Shown piece by piece: positions 36,401-49,900 of a stretch of 64,000 bases of DNA (position 1 is its first letter; the number at the start of each line of letters is the position of its first letter). The DNA comes from Chiridota heheva (taxonomy: Eukaryota; Echinodermata; Holothuroidea; Apodida; Chiridotidae). The notes beneath the pieces are model-generated. The model was not told the DNA's origin. It saw nothing but the letters and a program-made list of their open reading frames with translations, and searched no databases. Location: the NCBI GenBank assembly GCA_020152595.1, contig JAIGNY010000703.1:495001-559000 (forward strand). The letters run 5' to 3'. Both the position numbers and the translations under genes were made by a program.

Positions 36401-37693
36401 TAGGTAGACAGGTAAACTAGAATTTGGTAGATGTTTAAAGACGCGTCTCAAAACAAATAGCAATGACGTCATTAAGTACACGCGTCATCATTGAATTACA
36501 ATCGTTCAGACATGTCAGAGAGAAGGTGTATACATCAGTGTGTTGTATAAAGATTAGGCACATTGCACGTTGTAAGATACGTACGGCATGTATGTGTGGT
36601 AGCATGCCCGGGGTAACATGACACAGCATAGTTGAACAGAGCTGTACAAATTCGTCTTTGGTTTAAAGGAAGATTCACATAGTATTTTGTACAATTTTAC
36701 TTGAAAGAGCATACTTTTAGAGCCAATCAGGTACAAAAATCAGGTTGATATTATATTCCGTTCAGGCAGTCAGGTTATATAGATTTTTAAAGATTTCCCA
36801 ATTGCATTTTAAAGTTTTTGTACAGTATGACGAATTCATGTTTGATGATGTCATAGAGACAATTTTATTGCAAATGTTTATGTATTTCTTTGAACCTTAA
36901 TTGGTTGCTTCTGTATGATTAGAAACAATTTTCCAAAAGTTATTGAAGTATGATATATTTGGCAATGCATATAACTTGAAAAGCAAACGTTCATCAATTC
37001 ATTTTTCTAGCAGCTTTTACTAATAGAAAAAGTTGATAGATTTTAATGGAATACATCAACTTTGTGGGATGTGTTGCTCTGATGTCATACTGAGTCTTTT
37101 TCTATTCGTTTATTGGCTTTTTTTGCAATCCTTAAAATTTGAATATCTTCTGGTAGGAATAACATATCAACATGATTTTTGTCCTAAATTGTTTATACAA
37201 ATTTTCTCTTTCTTATGAAAGGTTACGAAAAAACATGGGAATATTCCTTTAATAATGGAGCTATTAATTGAAATTATATTAGTTAATAGCTCGGTGTGGC
37301 CTTGACGGGAATCAACCTCTTTACGTTTGACACAAAAGCAAATTCGCATTCCACAACCTTAACCATTCGCCCACAGCAGGACTAGAAGAGTTTGGTTGCT
37401 GTATTATAAATTTAGTGCAAAATATAATCAAAAAGAAGCGCGTATAGCCATTGGTTGAAAATTCAACCAACAAAAGAAATATAACTTAATGTCCTTGTGC
37501 CGATATCGCACCTTTAAAATATTTGAGTGCAATTATTATAATTAACCTGAGGTCCACACTGAAAACAAGTCAGTTGTGACTTACGTGCGGTTTCTCTGGC
37601 ATGTGCCGAAAATGCAAAGAAAATAATATAACAAAGCCAATCAATTTGATTAATAATGTTGGTAAAATAGTAGTCATATATTATGAAAAGAAA
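36401..37693. other. Intergenic DNA, nothing firm
   Basis: No gene is recognised. The phrase CATGGGAATATTCCTTTAAT at about 37234-37253 also ends the palindromic element at 51.4 kb, so part of this stretch may be a relative of that element. Confidence 0.35.
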
Positions 37694-38235
37694 ATGGCGT
37701 AACCCCCCAAAAAATTGCAAGAAAACGTTTTAGGGTGTAAAGTCAAAAATAACATATCAAAAGTTTTCCGAAATCCAACCACCGCAAAGGGTCTAATTAT
37801 GACGTCATAAAACAGATGGCCGCCTATGGCTAATATCTACACATTGATGGTTACATTCGACAGTTTCTAACCACTCTAAGTAAAATAATAATTATTAACA
37901 CTGACAAAAGTGTCCCATGCTAGGTCACGACGTTATTTATGACGTAATGGCGTCTTTCATGATGTCATGATATAATTTTGTGTAATTTCAGATTGCTTTC
38001 CACAATGATGGAAAAACGTCTAATTTATCATATATCTCAGTATCTTGAAGAGAATATGGTGACATCTTAATGTAATCGATGACGTCAAGAAGTCATAATT
38101 AAATAATCCTATTTATGACGTCTAGAAGTCATAATCTTCAAACAGTAAATGTAAATATCACCATTTTAAAGTCATTTTCTCCAGTTTCTATTAAGTGAGA
38201 TAGCAACTGAATAAATCTTGTCAAATGGCTGTTGT
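37694..38235. repeat. Left arm of a 3.6-kb inverted-repeat structure
   Basis: The arm is the imperfect reverse complement of 40673-41313, about 75-80% identical by eye. Matching landmarks are AACCCCCCAAA, CCGAAATCCAACCAC.GCAAAG, CAGTTTCTAACCACT, CCACAATGATG, GATGACGTCAAGAAGTCATA and CTCCAGTTT. It contains several TGACGTCA-like octamers. Confidence 0.85.
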
Positions 38236-38289
38236 TATTTGCCTGTGTGTTGCCGTGGAATTTGAGGAGTCATCGCCCTCAATTATGTC

Positions 38290-39850
38290 TTCACCGCTGC
38301 TATCTCTGCTATTAAGAGCAGTGTGGAAAGGGGAACTGCAAAGTGTGCAGGCCTAAGTCTCTCCCTGATAGAGACATACGGCATACAGACCCGTCAGCGT
38401 ATGGACATGCTCTGGTTCCCACGAAAAGCGTCGCCGGTAATGGGCTAAATACCAAGCCCACACTACTTTATGTGTGTCCTGGGAAGGTCAAAGGCTAAGG
38501 GAGTCAACCTTACAGAAGTCCAAAGTGGAACCCTTAAGGCGGTTCGTATGTAGTGGGTGATGTGAGGTACACCGTGCTGTCAGCCACAGCCTGGAGCCTC
38601 CAACTGATGGCCCATATCACATACTTTTTCTACATCTTTCAACATCTTCAGGGAAAGCTGAAATCAACAGCGTCTATGCCTCAACACTATATGCTCCTCT
38701 ATAATCCTGCAAAGACCTGGTCACTGTTGTTAGGAAAGGTCCTGACTCTTTGTTGTTTATTTCACTTCCAGAGTGGGCTCTGATCACGCCTAGCACCCTG
38801 GGAAATTCCGGAATTGGCAAGATGAACCGTAATGGTCATAGGCTGATTGAGCTAATTTCCTACCACCAGCTTTGCATCACAAACACGTTTTCAGTACTTA
38901 AAAAATAAGATTACCGAGTGTCCCAGGGACATCCACGGTAACATCATGGTCATTTAACATACCCTTCATCGATCCAACCATGGCTTTGATCATTGGTCAA
39001 CAGGAAAGGTCTCAAGCTCCTCAAGAAAGTAGGTATTCCACCAAAGCATCTGCACCTGAATGCATCCTTCTACAATGACATGAAGGGAACAGGCTTGCCC
39101 AACCCTCTTTGACAGCTTCTCCTCCCTACTGCTGTCGTAATTGTTTGACTCCTTTAAAGACGGCGTGTTTTTTCAAACTAAACCCAACGGCAAGCTGCTA
39201 AATCTCGCGTGACCCATGGCAAAGACAAAGGCTCTGCAGCTCCTGGTATGCGAAAAACTTTTTGCTGACGACGCTGCTTTGGCTACCCACTTCGCGGTGG
39301 GCGTGCAACGCATCATCAAGCGCCTTGCGTTGACCTGCAAAATATCGGCCTCATTATCAGCCTCAAAAAAGTGATGAGTCAGGATGTCAATGATATGTAC
39401 AACATATACTATTGGGGACTACACCCTTCAGATCGTTGTGGAGTCTATCTTGGCTTGGCTATGTCTGTCGCATTGAGGATGGTTGCATTTCAAAGGATAT
39501 CATGCAGTATATAATGTACGGCGAGCTCTCGTCAGATTTTAGACATGTTAGGCGATTACTGCTGCATTAAAAGGTTGTTTGAGAGAAATGAAGTTAGCTG
39601 ACATAACACAGCCACATGGGAAGTAGGGGATACACATTCCAGACGTGCATCAAAATGGCAGAGACAAAGATATGGAAACAGAAGAAAGACAGGCGGAAAA
39701 TAAGAGCCATTTTGGCACCTTTACTTCAATCGATATTCAAGTGCACAAACTGCGAGGCAGACCGCCATTAAAAGATTGGATCTTACAATCATCATAGTTG
39801 TTGTTGCTAAACCTCCAATTGAATAACAACTAGCCCGTGCGGAATCATGG
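38290..39850 (+). mobile_element. Decayed LINE inside the loop of the 37.7-41.3 kb structure
   Basis: An APE endonuclease remnant reads GKMNRNGHRLIELISYHQLC at about 38817-38876. The RT catalytic region survives as LFADDAALATH near 39260. A segment corresponding to the extreme C-terminus (WLGYVCRIEDG then EMKLADI) lies at 39450-39605. Large parts between are missing and the frame changes many times, so this copy is dead and internally deleted. The clade is uncertain, but the motifs match the LINE at 43.3-46.3 kb better than the CR1-like or RNase H elements. Confidence 0.7.
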
Positions 39851-40672
39851 TCTTCCGAGACAGACGCAGCCTATGATATAACAGTTTCACTTCTTCGCTT
39901 CTATAGTCGCATGCAGTCTTCATTTCCATCATTATCTGAAACTGCTTCATGGGCTATATTATCGCAGTCTGGATCAGTACATTCAAATTCAAGACACGTT
40001 TTCAACTACATTTTAGTGTGTTGCACCTTGAAGAGCAGTTGTAGTCGGTCGTTTTGAGCAATATGCCTGCCCAGCCTGTTGTGACGCCAGGATTTTGGTT
40101 ATGGGGGCAAGAGAGGGACAATTTTGTCCCATGTGGGGATCGAACAAAATATTTCACTTTACTAACTTAAGTGGGACAAACCGATTTTATGGGGGGAAAT
40201 GCCCCCCGCCCCCGTATGAAGTTTTGCCTGTATGAAGTTTTGTAGCAAAAGATGTTGGAAGGAGGTTTTCGGGTGTCGCAGAGGTGTCTGTTGTGACGAA
40301 TTTCTTGCACAAGAAAGTGTGGTTTAATAAATGCTTCTTCATTTTCTTTGGTGATAATGAAAAGAGATTCAATCGAATTGGGAATATTCAAATACCAAGA
40401 CTTGGACTTAACTGATTTATGGCCATATTTATATTCGAAATTGATCAATCTTTGAATGAGTCGCTAAGGTAGACTAGACATTGGACAAATGGGTGACTTC
40501 ATAACGTGCATGCATGCATGCTGTATGTCTCTAGCAGAGAAAGACTTACGCGTACACTCTCTGCTCTCCTTTTTTACACTGCTGTAAAAAGCAGAGCTAG
40601 TGTAGTCAGCAGTGAGGATCCAATTGAGAAGTGATAACCCCTCAAATACTACAGCAACATACTAGACAAATT

Positions 40673-41313
40673 ATAGCAACCATTTGACAAGTTACATTTA
40701 GTTGTTATCTCAGTTAATAAAAACTGGAGAAAATTACTGAAAAAGGTGATATTTATATTTTCCGGTGCAGTTTGCAACCGATTGAAAGTTACAAAAACTT
40801 TTTGGCTTCATGATGTTATCAATGGCGTTATTCTCTAATTATGACTTCTTGACGTCATCAATAGCATTAAGATGTCATCACACTCTTATAAAGATTGATA
40901 TCTGATAAATAAGATGTTTTTCATCATTGTGGAAAGAAATATAAAATTACACACAATTATGTAATGACCAGGCCTGGTTATGACGTCATGAAAGACGTCA
41001 TTACGTTATGAATAACGTCATGACCTCATAGTGGAAGCTTTGTCAGTGCTAAGAATTAGTACTTTATATGTTTTATTAATGTCAAAACTTAGATAATATT
41101 CATACTTAAAGTGGTTAGAAACTGTTGAATTTAACCTCTAGTGTATAGATTTTAGCCATTTTAACACTGGCGGATATCTTTTTTATGACGTCATTTATAT
41201 CCTTTGCTGTGGTTGGATTTCGGAAAAGCTTTGATGTTGTTTTTCTGACTTTCTGCACCAAAATACGTATTCTTGCAATTTTGGGGGGTTATGTGTCAAA
41301 ATGGCTCTACTAA
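40673..41313. repeat. Right arm of the 3.6-kb inverted-repeat structure
   Basis: Reverse complement of 37694-38235, with extra sequence around 40760-40830 and 41040-41110. It has TGACGTCA-type sites at about 40852, 40982, 40995 and 41189. Confidence 0.85.
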
Positions 41314-41397
41314 AAAAGTTGTTTAAAATTACGTTTAGAAGCATTGAGGGAAAACGAGTCTTATTTTCAAAGGGTGAGAGTTTCATAAATTAGAACC

Positions 41398-41505
41398 GGT
41401 AAAGTTAATGCTTTATTGAAAGAGGTTAAGTTAATGCTTTTGACCGAGTTTAAGTTAATGCTTTATTGACAGAGTTTAAGTTAATGCTTTATTGGCAAGA
41501 GTTTA
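41398..41505. repeat. Tandem repeat of GAGTTTAAGTTAATGCTTTATTG
   Basis: Four copies of a 29-35 base unit ending AAGTTAATGCTTTATTG lie just outside the right arm of the inverted repeat. Confidence 0.8.
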
Positions 41506-42404
41506 AAGGCAAAATGTGGGTTGCTTGTGTTGTATCACGAACAGACGAATTAATTGCTTATTTATTCAAATGGCGGTCGGCAAAAATGTTTTTTACTTTG
41601 TTTGTATAATATACTCATAAACAGTAAATATCATTTTCTTGACACTTGTCAACTAGTCATCATTGTCATTCGTAAATATTGTGGAGCAGCCATGAGCAGC
41701 CATGTTGTAGAGGTGTGTCTTGGAAGAACATATTCTTGTTAAAATCTTTAAAATGTCTGTAACTTATCATATTGCACGCTTGATGGCTACCAATCACAGC
41801 AAATTTAAGGTATAACGATGATTAAAGATAACATTAGTTGTTATTGCTTTAACCATGAAAGTTTCAAAAATGTATCAAAATCGCTTATACAACTTACGAT
41901 TTTACAGTGTTTTAAGTGTATTACAGGGCGGCCTTTTCTTTTGTAAACCCTTTGTTTTTAAATGTCTATATGGTAATTATTCGAGGTGGTATACAAGGGA
42001 TTATGACTAAATGTTTCCTTCCGTCCCTACCATAGTATCACAAAAATAATTTTAGCAGGAACAGACTTTCCCATCATTTTCATTGACTGAGAATTACCTT
42101 AGGACAGAAATTCAAAGAATAAAGAAAATAATTCCAGCAATCCACTCATGCAGTTAGGCATCAAAATTGAAGCATAAATTGATCAAAGATCCATAACATA
42201 ACAAAAAATAGATTAATGTTAAGCATTATAGAAATAAGATAATGATCACGAAAATATGTTGTAAAAATCCAATTTTTTTCAATGCCTTGATATATCGGAA
42301 GATTATTGACTCCTGTGTATCCTTTTTTAATAAATTGTGATTTGCTTTTCAATAATTTTCGTCAAAAGATTTACATTTTACGACGAACCCTTCCTTATCG
42401 ATCG

Positions 42405-42690
42405 GTCAGTTATGTGTGGCGTCCTATTGACACACTGTGCCTTATTGTCACACGCTTCTTATTGTCCCACGAATGGTGCTTCTTAATGTCACACGCTTCT
42501 TATTGTCGCACAATTTGTTAACGAATGTGCTTGTTATTGTCACACGTGTGCGACAATTAGAACCTCCTTTCGTATGACAATAATAACACATGTTGGTCAG
42601 TTGGTAGACGAATGGTGTGACAATCAGGTAACACGTACTATAATATTGTAAAAAGAGTAATGCCAATTCATGCAATGCCGTTGTTTAGCA
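42405..42690. repeat. Left arm of a 4.6-kb inverted-repeat structure
   Basis: Reverse complement of 46665-46975. Shared landmarks are TGACACACTG.G.CTTATTGTC, CACGAATG.TGCTTCTTAAT, CGGTGTGACAAT.AGGTAACAC-like text and TAATGCCAATTCA. A shorter motif, CTTATTGTCACACG, repeats several times within the arm. Confidence 0.85.
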
Positions 42691-43060
42691 ATACCCCCCC
42701 CCCCCCCTCCTTCCCGCCCCTCACACACACTCTTTAAATCTTGGACAAAACTCGTTGAAACGCTTTCTGGGAAAGGTGATGCGTTCCATGAAAAAAATCC
42801 GGATTTTTTTCCCCACTGTTTCTTCATTCCATTTTCTTTCAGTTGTGATTTTAGAATCTTTAATGACATTATTATATTTTCATTGACCCCACCAGTATCC
42901 TACTCCCCCCTACCTCAACAATTTAACCATTCTCCCCTCCCAGTGCTCCCCTCCCCATATCCTCGCCCTCTCCCTCCCCTACCCCTCCATCCTTCACCCG
43001 CTCTTCTACACTCCTCCTCTCCTCCCCTCCCCTATCTTCTCCCTCTCCCCCTTTAACAAT
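42670..43060. repeat. C-rich run and polypyrimidine tract
   Basis: A poly(C) run lies at 42693-42708. A strongly pyrimidine-biased tract (TCCCCTCCC-type) covers about 42895-43055. The proline-rich open frame across it is a composition effect and not a gene. Confidence 0.7.
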
Positions 43061-43314
43061 ATTCTGTGATTTTCTCAGACGATCTTGACAAAACTCGTTG
43101 TTGGAACACTTAGTGAAGATATGTGATGCTTTTCATGAACCTGCTTTTCTATTATAAATTATTCCACATTTAGATATCATAAATGCTGGATTTTTTTCTA
43201 TTGCCTCTTCAAACCCTTTTATTTCAGTTGTTATTAAAATTTTAGAATAGTAGAGCCAGTATTATCTTCCTCTATCTCACTACCTCCCCTCTACCTCACT
43301 TTAATGACTTTAGA

Positions 43315-46300
43315 CATAAGATCTTGCAGATTGGAGCGTGGCTCTGCCATGAACTGCAAGGATTAGAGAGATTGGCTTGCAAGAGACAAGAATGGAAGGC
43401 CAAGGTCAGGTCAGAAAAAGATGACATACAAACTTCTGGCTAGGAAGGAACCAGGTACACGTAGAAGCTGGGGTTGCCTTGGCAATTCGAAATGAAATTG
43501 CCGACAAACTGACAACACTCTTTGACATAGCAATTACAGTTAAGCTGTCCTTAGCCAGCAAGAGACCTGTTAACATCATCTCTATATATGCACCAACAAT
43601 TACACACACTGACGATTCAAAGGATAACTTTTACGAAATGCTTGATACGCTTGGGAACCAGGTACCGCAGAATGCAGGACTTCTAATACCTGAATATATA
43701 TATACCTGAAGACATGAATGGAAGAGTTGGACAAAACTGCAATCTTTGAAAACATGCTTTTGGAAAATTTGGGAAAGGGAACTGTAATTCCAATGGAGAG
43801 CGCTTGCTTGGACTGTGCGCTGACAACCAGCTTGTTATTTCCAATACATTATTTTTCCAGTCTGACAAGCATCACTATACTTGGCACCATCCTAGATCCA
43901 AGCACCGTCATCTCGTCGATTATATCATTACAAGACATGCTGACATCTAGGACATCAACTACACAAGAGTATTTCGTTGTGCAGAGTGCTCTACCGATTA
44001 ATTTTTAGAGAGAGCAAAGTGCAACTTCAAATTCTAATCACATCACCGCAAGAGAGCAAAATCTTTTCCAAAGAAGCTAGCAACCATCAAGCTACAAGAG
44101 AGTACTACTCGTAAGTTTCTCTCTCAAACTTTTACAAGCTTGCTTCTGAAGCAATGCAATGAAAAGAAGTGTATACGAAACACCTTTAGAAATTATAGGA
44201 CAACCACTAAGAGCTGATGCCAAGTGGTTTGATGAGAACGACTCTGATATCCAAGAGCTTCCCAAGGAAAAGAGAAAAACACAAAAAAAAATATCTAGCA
44301 AATAGCAATGCATAGCCAAAGAATAGATTCATAACTCCCAAGAGCAATGTTTAGAAAAGTATCCGTAAAATGAAAAATGTGTGGTGGTTTACGAAAACAG
44401 CTGAAATTGAAGTTATCGGCTAACACAACAGTGGTGGGCTTTTCAAAGCAATTCGAACTGTTCAGGGAACAAAATGAGCCGGTACGCTTCCAATTAGAAC
44501 TGCAGATGGTATACAACTTTTCACTAACAAAAACAAAACAAAAAACATCAGTCAGCGATGGAAGCAACATTTCTCCAAACTCCTCAGTGTGGAGAGCACT
44601 GCCAGTCTGTGTGTGACAGAAAACCTTAAACAACTACCAATTAAGCATGAATTGGCAGAAAGCATTACCACGGGAGAACTAGCACATACTATTGACAGGA
44701 CAAAGTTCTGATTGCTCTGCCTCTCTTTGTCCAGCACCAGCCGAAATTTTTACAGTTTCAAGTGTGGCTGCACTGCGCTAAGATGACGATTACTGAGCAT
44801 TTTCAATACATACCTATCAAAAGAAGTTATACCTTAAGACCTGAAAGATGCATTCATTAATTATCACTTTGTACAAGCAATTATGTGACAGGGAAGTCTG
44901 CGGCACTATCGCGGCATCTCACATTTATCAATAGCAGGTATGACCCTTTCAAGAATCTTACTAAACAAGCTTAGAGTGTCCCCAACAGATCCACAATATA
45001 CATGATCTTCACTTGTTCACACTGAGGCAGATAAAAGAGAAAGCACTAGAACAAAACAAAACAAATTTTACGGCTGTCCTGATTCATGTATAAACCTCAT
45101 CAAAGAACTTTACAATGGTATGAAAGGCGAAATTTTTGCAAGTGGGAAACTCATTGACCCATTTGAAAACAGTTATGGTGTCCAGCAAGACTTTTTTCTA
45201 GCCCCAAAATTGTTCACTGTTCCTCGCAGCGGAGTGCTAACAACAATGTAAGAATATCTTAGCAAGGGGGTACATTTTAGAACCAGGAGCCATGGCAAGC
45301 TCTTGAATTTCGCGAGACTGGTAGCTCACACCAAGTGTAGCGTTAAATGTGTTCAGAGACGCACTCTTTTTCGCCGATGACACCACACTGCTTGAACATG
45401 TGTAAGAAATCACAACAAAATTTGCAACAGCAGCAGACCAGTTTCGTCTTAAAATAAATATCTCCAAGACACAACTTCTGTACCAACTGACAAAATCTCA
45501 ACAAGGTTGCAACAGCAGCAGAACAGTTTGGTCTGAAAAGAAATATATTCAAGACACAACTTCTGTACCAACAACAAGATCTCAATAAGCTATGTCTGAC
45601 AAGCTACAGGTCTTCATTGACACCAAGCCATTAGATAGATTGTGTGGAACAGTTCACATACCTCGGCAGCACAATGACCCAAGACACTAGAGCAGACACG
45701 TTGAATTCAAGCTGCAGCCGCAGCCTTTGCTAAGCTCCAAAAGCGTTTATGGAACTGCAGGGACATAACAAGGCAAACCTAAGCTGAAAATTTACCAAAC
45801 AGTGGTTATATTCGCCATATTATATGGTCTGGAGGCAATGACACTCTACAATCGCCATTTCACAACGCTTGCAACCCTCTAGCTGCGTCATCTGGACATG
45901 ATACTATGTATTCGATGACAGGACTATAACAGCAACGTGAAAGTACTTGAGCGCGCTGGGATGTTCAGTGTTGAAGCACATCTCGCAGCAAGGCAGCTCC
46001 TTCGGTGTGAATATGTTTTCGAATGCCAGAGAACCGTCTGCCTAAAGAAGCTTTATACAGCGAACTACAAACGGGCCAAAGAAACAAAGGTGGACAGTTG
46101 CTACGATACAAAGTTTTCATCAAGCGACACCACAAGAACAGACCTGTCATCTTGTGTGGTAACTCACAGGACAGGCATGCCTGGCGCACAGTGATTAAGA
46201 ACTGCGCTAGAGCCGTAGACAAGCAGCAAGAACAACGCTAAGCAAAGCCAGGGACAACCCCAGTCATCAACTAATTAGATGAATAGCCAATCATCATCAC
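43315..46300 (+). mobile_element. Decayed LINE inside the loop of the 42.4-47.0 kb structure
   Basis: The element retains an APE endonuclease and an RT in order. The endonuclease shows LQETRMEGQG-like sequence near 43380, RPVNIISIYAPTITHTDDS near 43563, DMNGRVGQNCN near 43710 and HHPRSKHRHLVDYIITRHAD near 43885. The RT shows NSYGVQQDFFLAPKLF near 45170 and a FFADDTTLLEHV catalytic region near 45360. The later FTYLGSTMTQDTRAD segment lies near 45655. The end near 46230-46300 carries a CAATCATCATCACC tail. Many frame changes separate these parts. At almost 3 kb it is nearly full length for a single-ORF APE-type LINE. RT motifs resemble those of the fragment at 10 kb. Confidence 0.85.
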
Positions 46301-46664
46301 CTCATTTTATTAACCATCCTGATTCAATGTTGACTGTTGTTAATGATTTTTTCTTTCTACAAATGACGTTAAAACATAAAGAAATCCAACATTGAAAAGG
46401 GAGAACTGGTAGGAGGCTACAATTCTCTAAGGAAATATTAAAGAAACATAAGACTATAACATATATGTAGTTCCCATAACACTGAATTCTCCCAACAGTT
46501 GTGTCCATTATATTCATATAATTTCTGCAATTTCTGCCATCCACAGTTTCAATTGTTACTCAGTAACGGCATTGAATGATTTGGCATTAATTATTTCACA
46601 ATTTCTGACACCCCCATTTAAAAAAAACTTTGTTCGCTTAGTCTCAGTAGCTAGAGAAAAACGG

Positions 46665-46975
46665 GTTATTACTCAATACGGGTATTGATTGAATTGGCAT
46701 TACTTATTATTTTACAATATATTATGGTGTTACCTCATTGTCACACCGTTATGCCATTTGTCCACCGATATGTGCTCTTATTGTCCACGACAATTGACCT
46801 AGGAATCAATATTGTCCTAGGAATCAATCGTCTGACAATAACAGCACATCCGATGACATTTTGTGTGACAATAAGAGGCGCGTGATATTAAGAAGCAGCA
46901 TTCGTGTGACAATAATAGGCGTGCGACAATAAGACGCAGTGTGTCAAAAGGAAGCCGCACAGGTGTCATCATGTG
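46665..46975. repeat. Right arm of the 4.6-kb inverted-repeat structure
   Basis: Matches 42405-42690 in inverse orientation. It also contains a local duplication of CCTAGGAATCAAT at about 46798-46830, absent from the left arm. Confidence 0.85.
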
Positions 46976-49900
46976 GGGGTGCAGGAGGGGGCGCAGCACT
47001 CTCCAGAAATGATTTCCCGGAAAACTTTTTACAGTTTGTCGGAAAGATCATACCGTTTGCCGGCAAATTTATCTTACTTTCCGGGAAGTTCAACGGTATA
47101 AAGTATGACTTGGACCTGCAGTAACCAAATCCACAGTATCTGGTTCTTCACAATAAGTTCCATTGTGTGCATATAGATGATTGGGTGTGTAATTACTGAT
47201 GCGTAAAATCAATGAAATATCAGTGATGGGTTTCTTAATTGCTTCTAGAAGGGTCTAAAAGTTATACCAGCGGAAATGAAGGTTCTTGCAAATGAAAAGA
47301 CTGAAAATTTGTAGGAGGATTGGGCGTAATGCATATAAAAAAATTCCTCTACAACACAAAATATTCAAAGTTTATCCTGTAAATTTGTTTGCTAAAACCA
47401 ACTTACCAAGGAGTTTTTTATATAGCAATTCAATTTGCGACAACATTTTGGTACTTAGCAGAAGTATAGCTAGAGGGTGCCAATTTTCGGACATCCCAAC
47501 TATCGGTCCCGACTAGTTCTGATTAAACGGAGTTTTTACTGTACAACGATCCTGCTAATTCCTTCCCGACGAAACGGAAGAAATGGCCTGAGTAGATCAT
47601 CTCTCTGACGAGACTTGTAATATGGGGCTGAGGATTCATTTGGAATTTTAAAACGATGTGTTATAAAACTCTGGTCTGTTTTGATGCATTCAATGAAAAT
47701 TAATAGCCAGAGTTATTCATTATGTGCTACCGAAAAGGTGATGATTTAGCCATTGAAAAAAACTAAAGCGTTATTGAAACAAGTGCCTGTTGTCACATTC
47801 CAATGCAAGCGTCGGACTGTCGGTGTGATAAAATTTGTGTTGGACTTCAGCCCAGTTTTTCCATGGTTACGCGCAGGGGCGTAGAAAGGGTCACCTCTGG
47901 GCGGGACAAGAACCAAAAAATTTCCCGGGTTTTAGCGAAGTCGTCCATCCAGATAAAAATGCAGAGAAGATTAATTAATCTTATATTCAATATGTAATAT
48001 TCAATAGTTAGTTGTAGGTTACCAGCGTGTATAAATTATGAGATATTTCTCTTCCAAAATGTTTTAAACAGAACATTCTTTTTAAACCTATCTTAAGAGA
48101 TAGATTCGGGGGTTCTGCTTTTGTTCTAAAAAACATTTTCCCGCATTTGGGTAATTTGTTAATAATATGTTGTTCAGTCAAGATTTCAACATCACGGGTA
48201 TGAATCACATTCTCGAGCGCTTGGCAACCTTTGGACCTATATCTACATATACATACAATCTGACAATGGTATTTTGTTAAGCCTGCATAGATGTGGCCAT
48301 TCGACTAATCTGCTCATAGTTACTCATTACTTCACAGGCTCGTAGCGTTATTGAACTTCGCCTTGGTGAAACCAAAATTCAATATAGGACGAAATAATTT
48401 TAACAGTTTTATGATTAAGTTGTAATCAACGTATACGTTTTTAACTGCCTCAATGCGTAACTCCAGATGTTATAAAGACGCAAAACACGAAAAACTGCAA
48501 CAGTGAAAAAAGGTAGGACCCCAAGTAATTCACCGTATTAACTTGTACGTTATATTATTTGCAATAACAGAAACGTAGTGGATATTAGTAATTATCAATT
48601 TAAAGGATTCGTTCAGTGGTCAAACAAGTCCATCATTAAAACAAAATGGACTTCAAAATAAACAAAATGGTGAAGAAAGCGTTCAAAAACGTTTTTCGTT
48701 ACTGAGGATATATTTAATTCAAAAGTTTGATATCGTTTGATTAAAAACGACTGAATTCAAACTAGATGTTACATCACAACCTTAGATTTCTGACAGTCTT
48801 TATGTATTCTATCATATTTTGTCCTTGTGGTTTAAAAACCATTAAATATGTCACAAAAGTAGTAAAACTGAATATTGTAAGGGTAATTATAATTCACCAC
48901 CTGACATGCCTGAAGGAAGTTTGATAGAAAAATCATTCAAATAGTATAAATGTCACAGCTTTTTCGAATTTTAAGGGGTGTACGTTCGTACCCTCGCATC
49001 TAACTACTGAACTATATCGGCCGGCAACGGTACAGACCGGTAATGAGATTTAGAATAATTACTCCATGAACACGTTATCAACTATCATGATCACTTTCTA
49101 TTTTACTCTTTCCTTGAATGTATGTATAGCATATATAATCAGTGGTAGCTTTAAACATATACATTTCCATCACGAACACCCATATGAAATACTGGTTACT
49201 CCAAGATCTTCTAGGCGTTTTGCTCGTTAACCCCCTAATGACCCATTTATAGGCACTGCATACAGAAAGCAAAAATCCGTTGGGATGATATTAAATGAGG
49301 AAATGCTTAACATTGCCTAAAAGCTCTCTGCTAAGAGTATGACAAATTAGCCGAAATATTCAAGAAATTCAAGTCAAATCATAACTGGAGAATATAGTAC
49401 CTGAATACAGTCAAATTACAACTTTATCTCCCCAAGAAGTGTGGTGAGAAAAAATAAAATAAGATTTGTCAAAACATAGATTCATGATAAAGAATAATTT
49501 TAGTGGCTCTCTGAACCTGCTTCAATATTAGTATAGTTCACCCGGTGGGCGTTTGCATGGTACTATAAATGTTGCATACGTTCCAAGGGAAGTATAGGTT
49601 TACCAGTAATTGAAGTATAAAATAAGAAGATGAAAAAGAGAGGATGGGAGACGTCCTTTACATTCTAGTGCTAGTCCAAAACCCCTTTTAGTTAAAAAGT
49701 ATTTATATTACACATTAATGTAGCATAACTTAGCCACAAAGAAATAGGTACAGTAGTTTAAAATGCATTAAGGGATTACATCTTGTGGTAAGATGGTATG
49801 GTATAACAGTATGCAAATGATTCGGGATTAAAATAGTTTAAGTTGATACAAGCGTTGATTTATTTTTAAGTTAATCTTATTATATCCAGTTATGTAATTA

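Noticed and set aside
42670-43056. Proline-rich protein of 128 residues
   Set aside because: The frame spans a poly(C) run and a polypyrimidine tract and has no other character.
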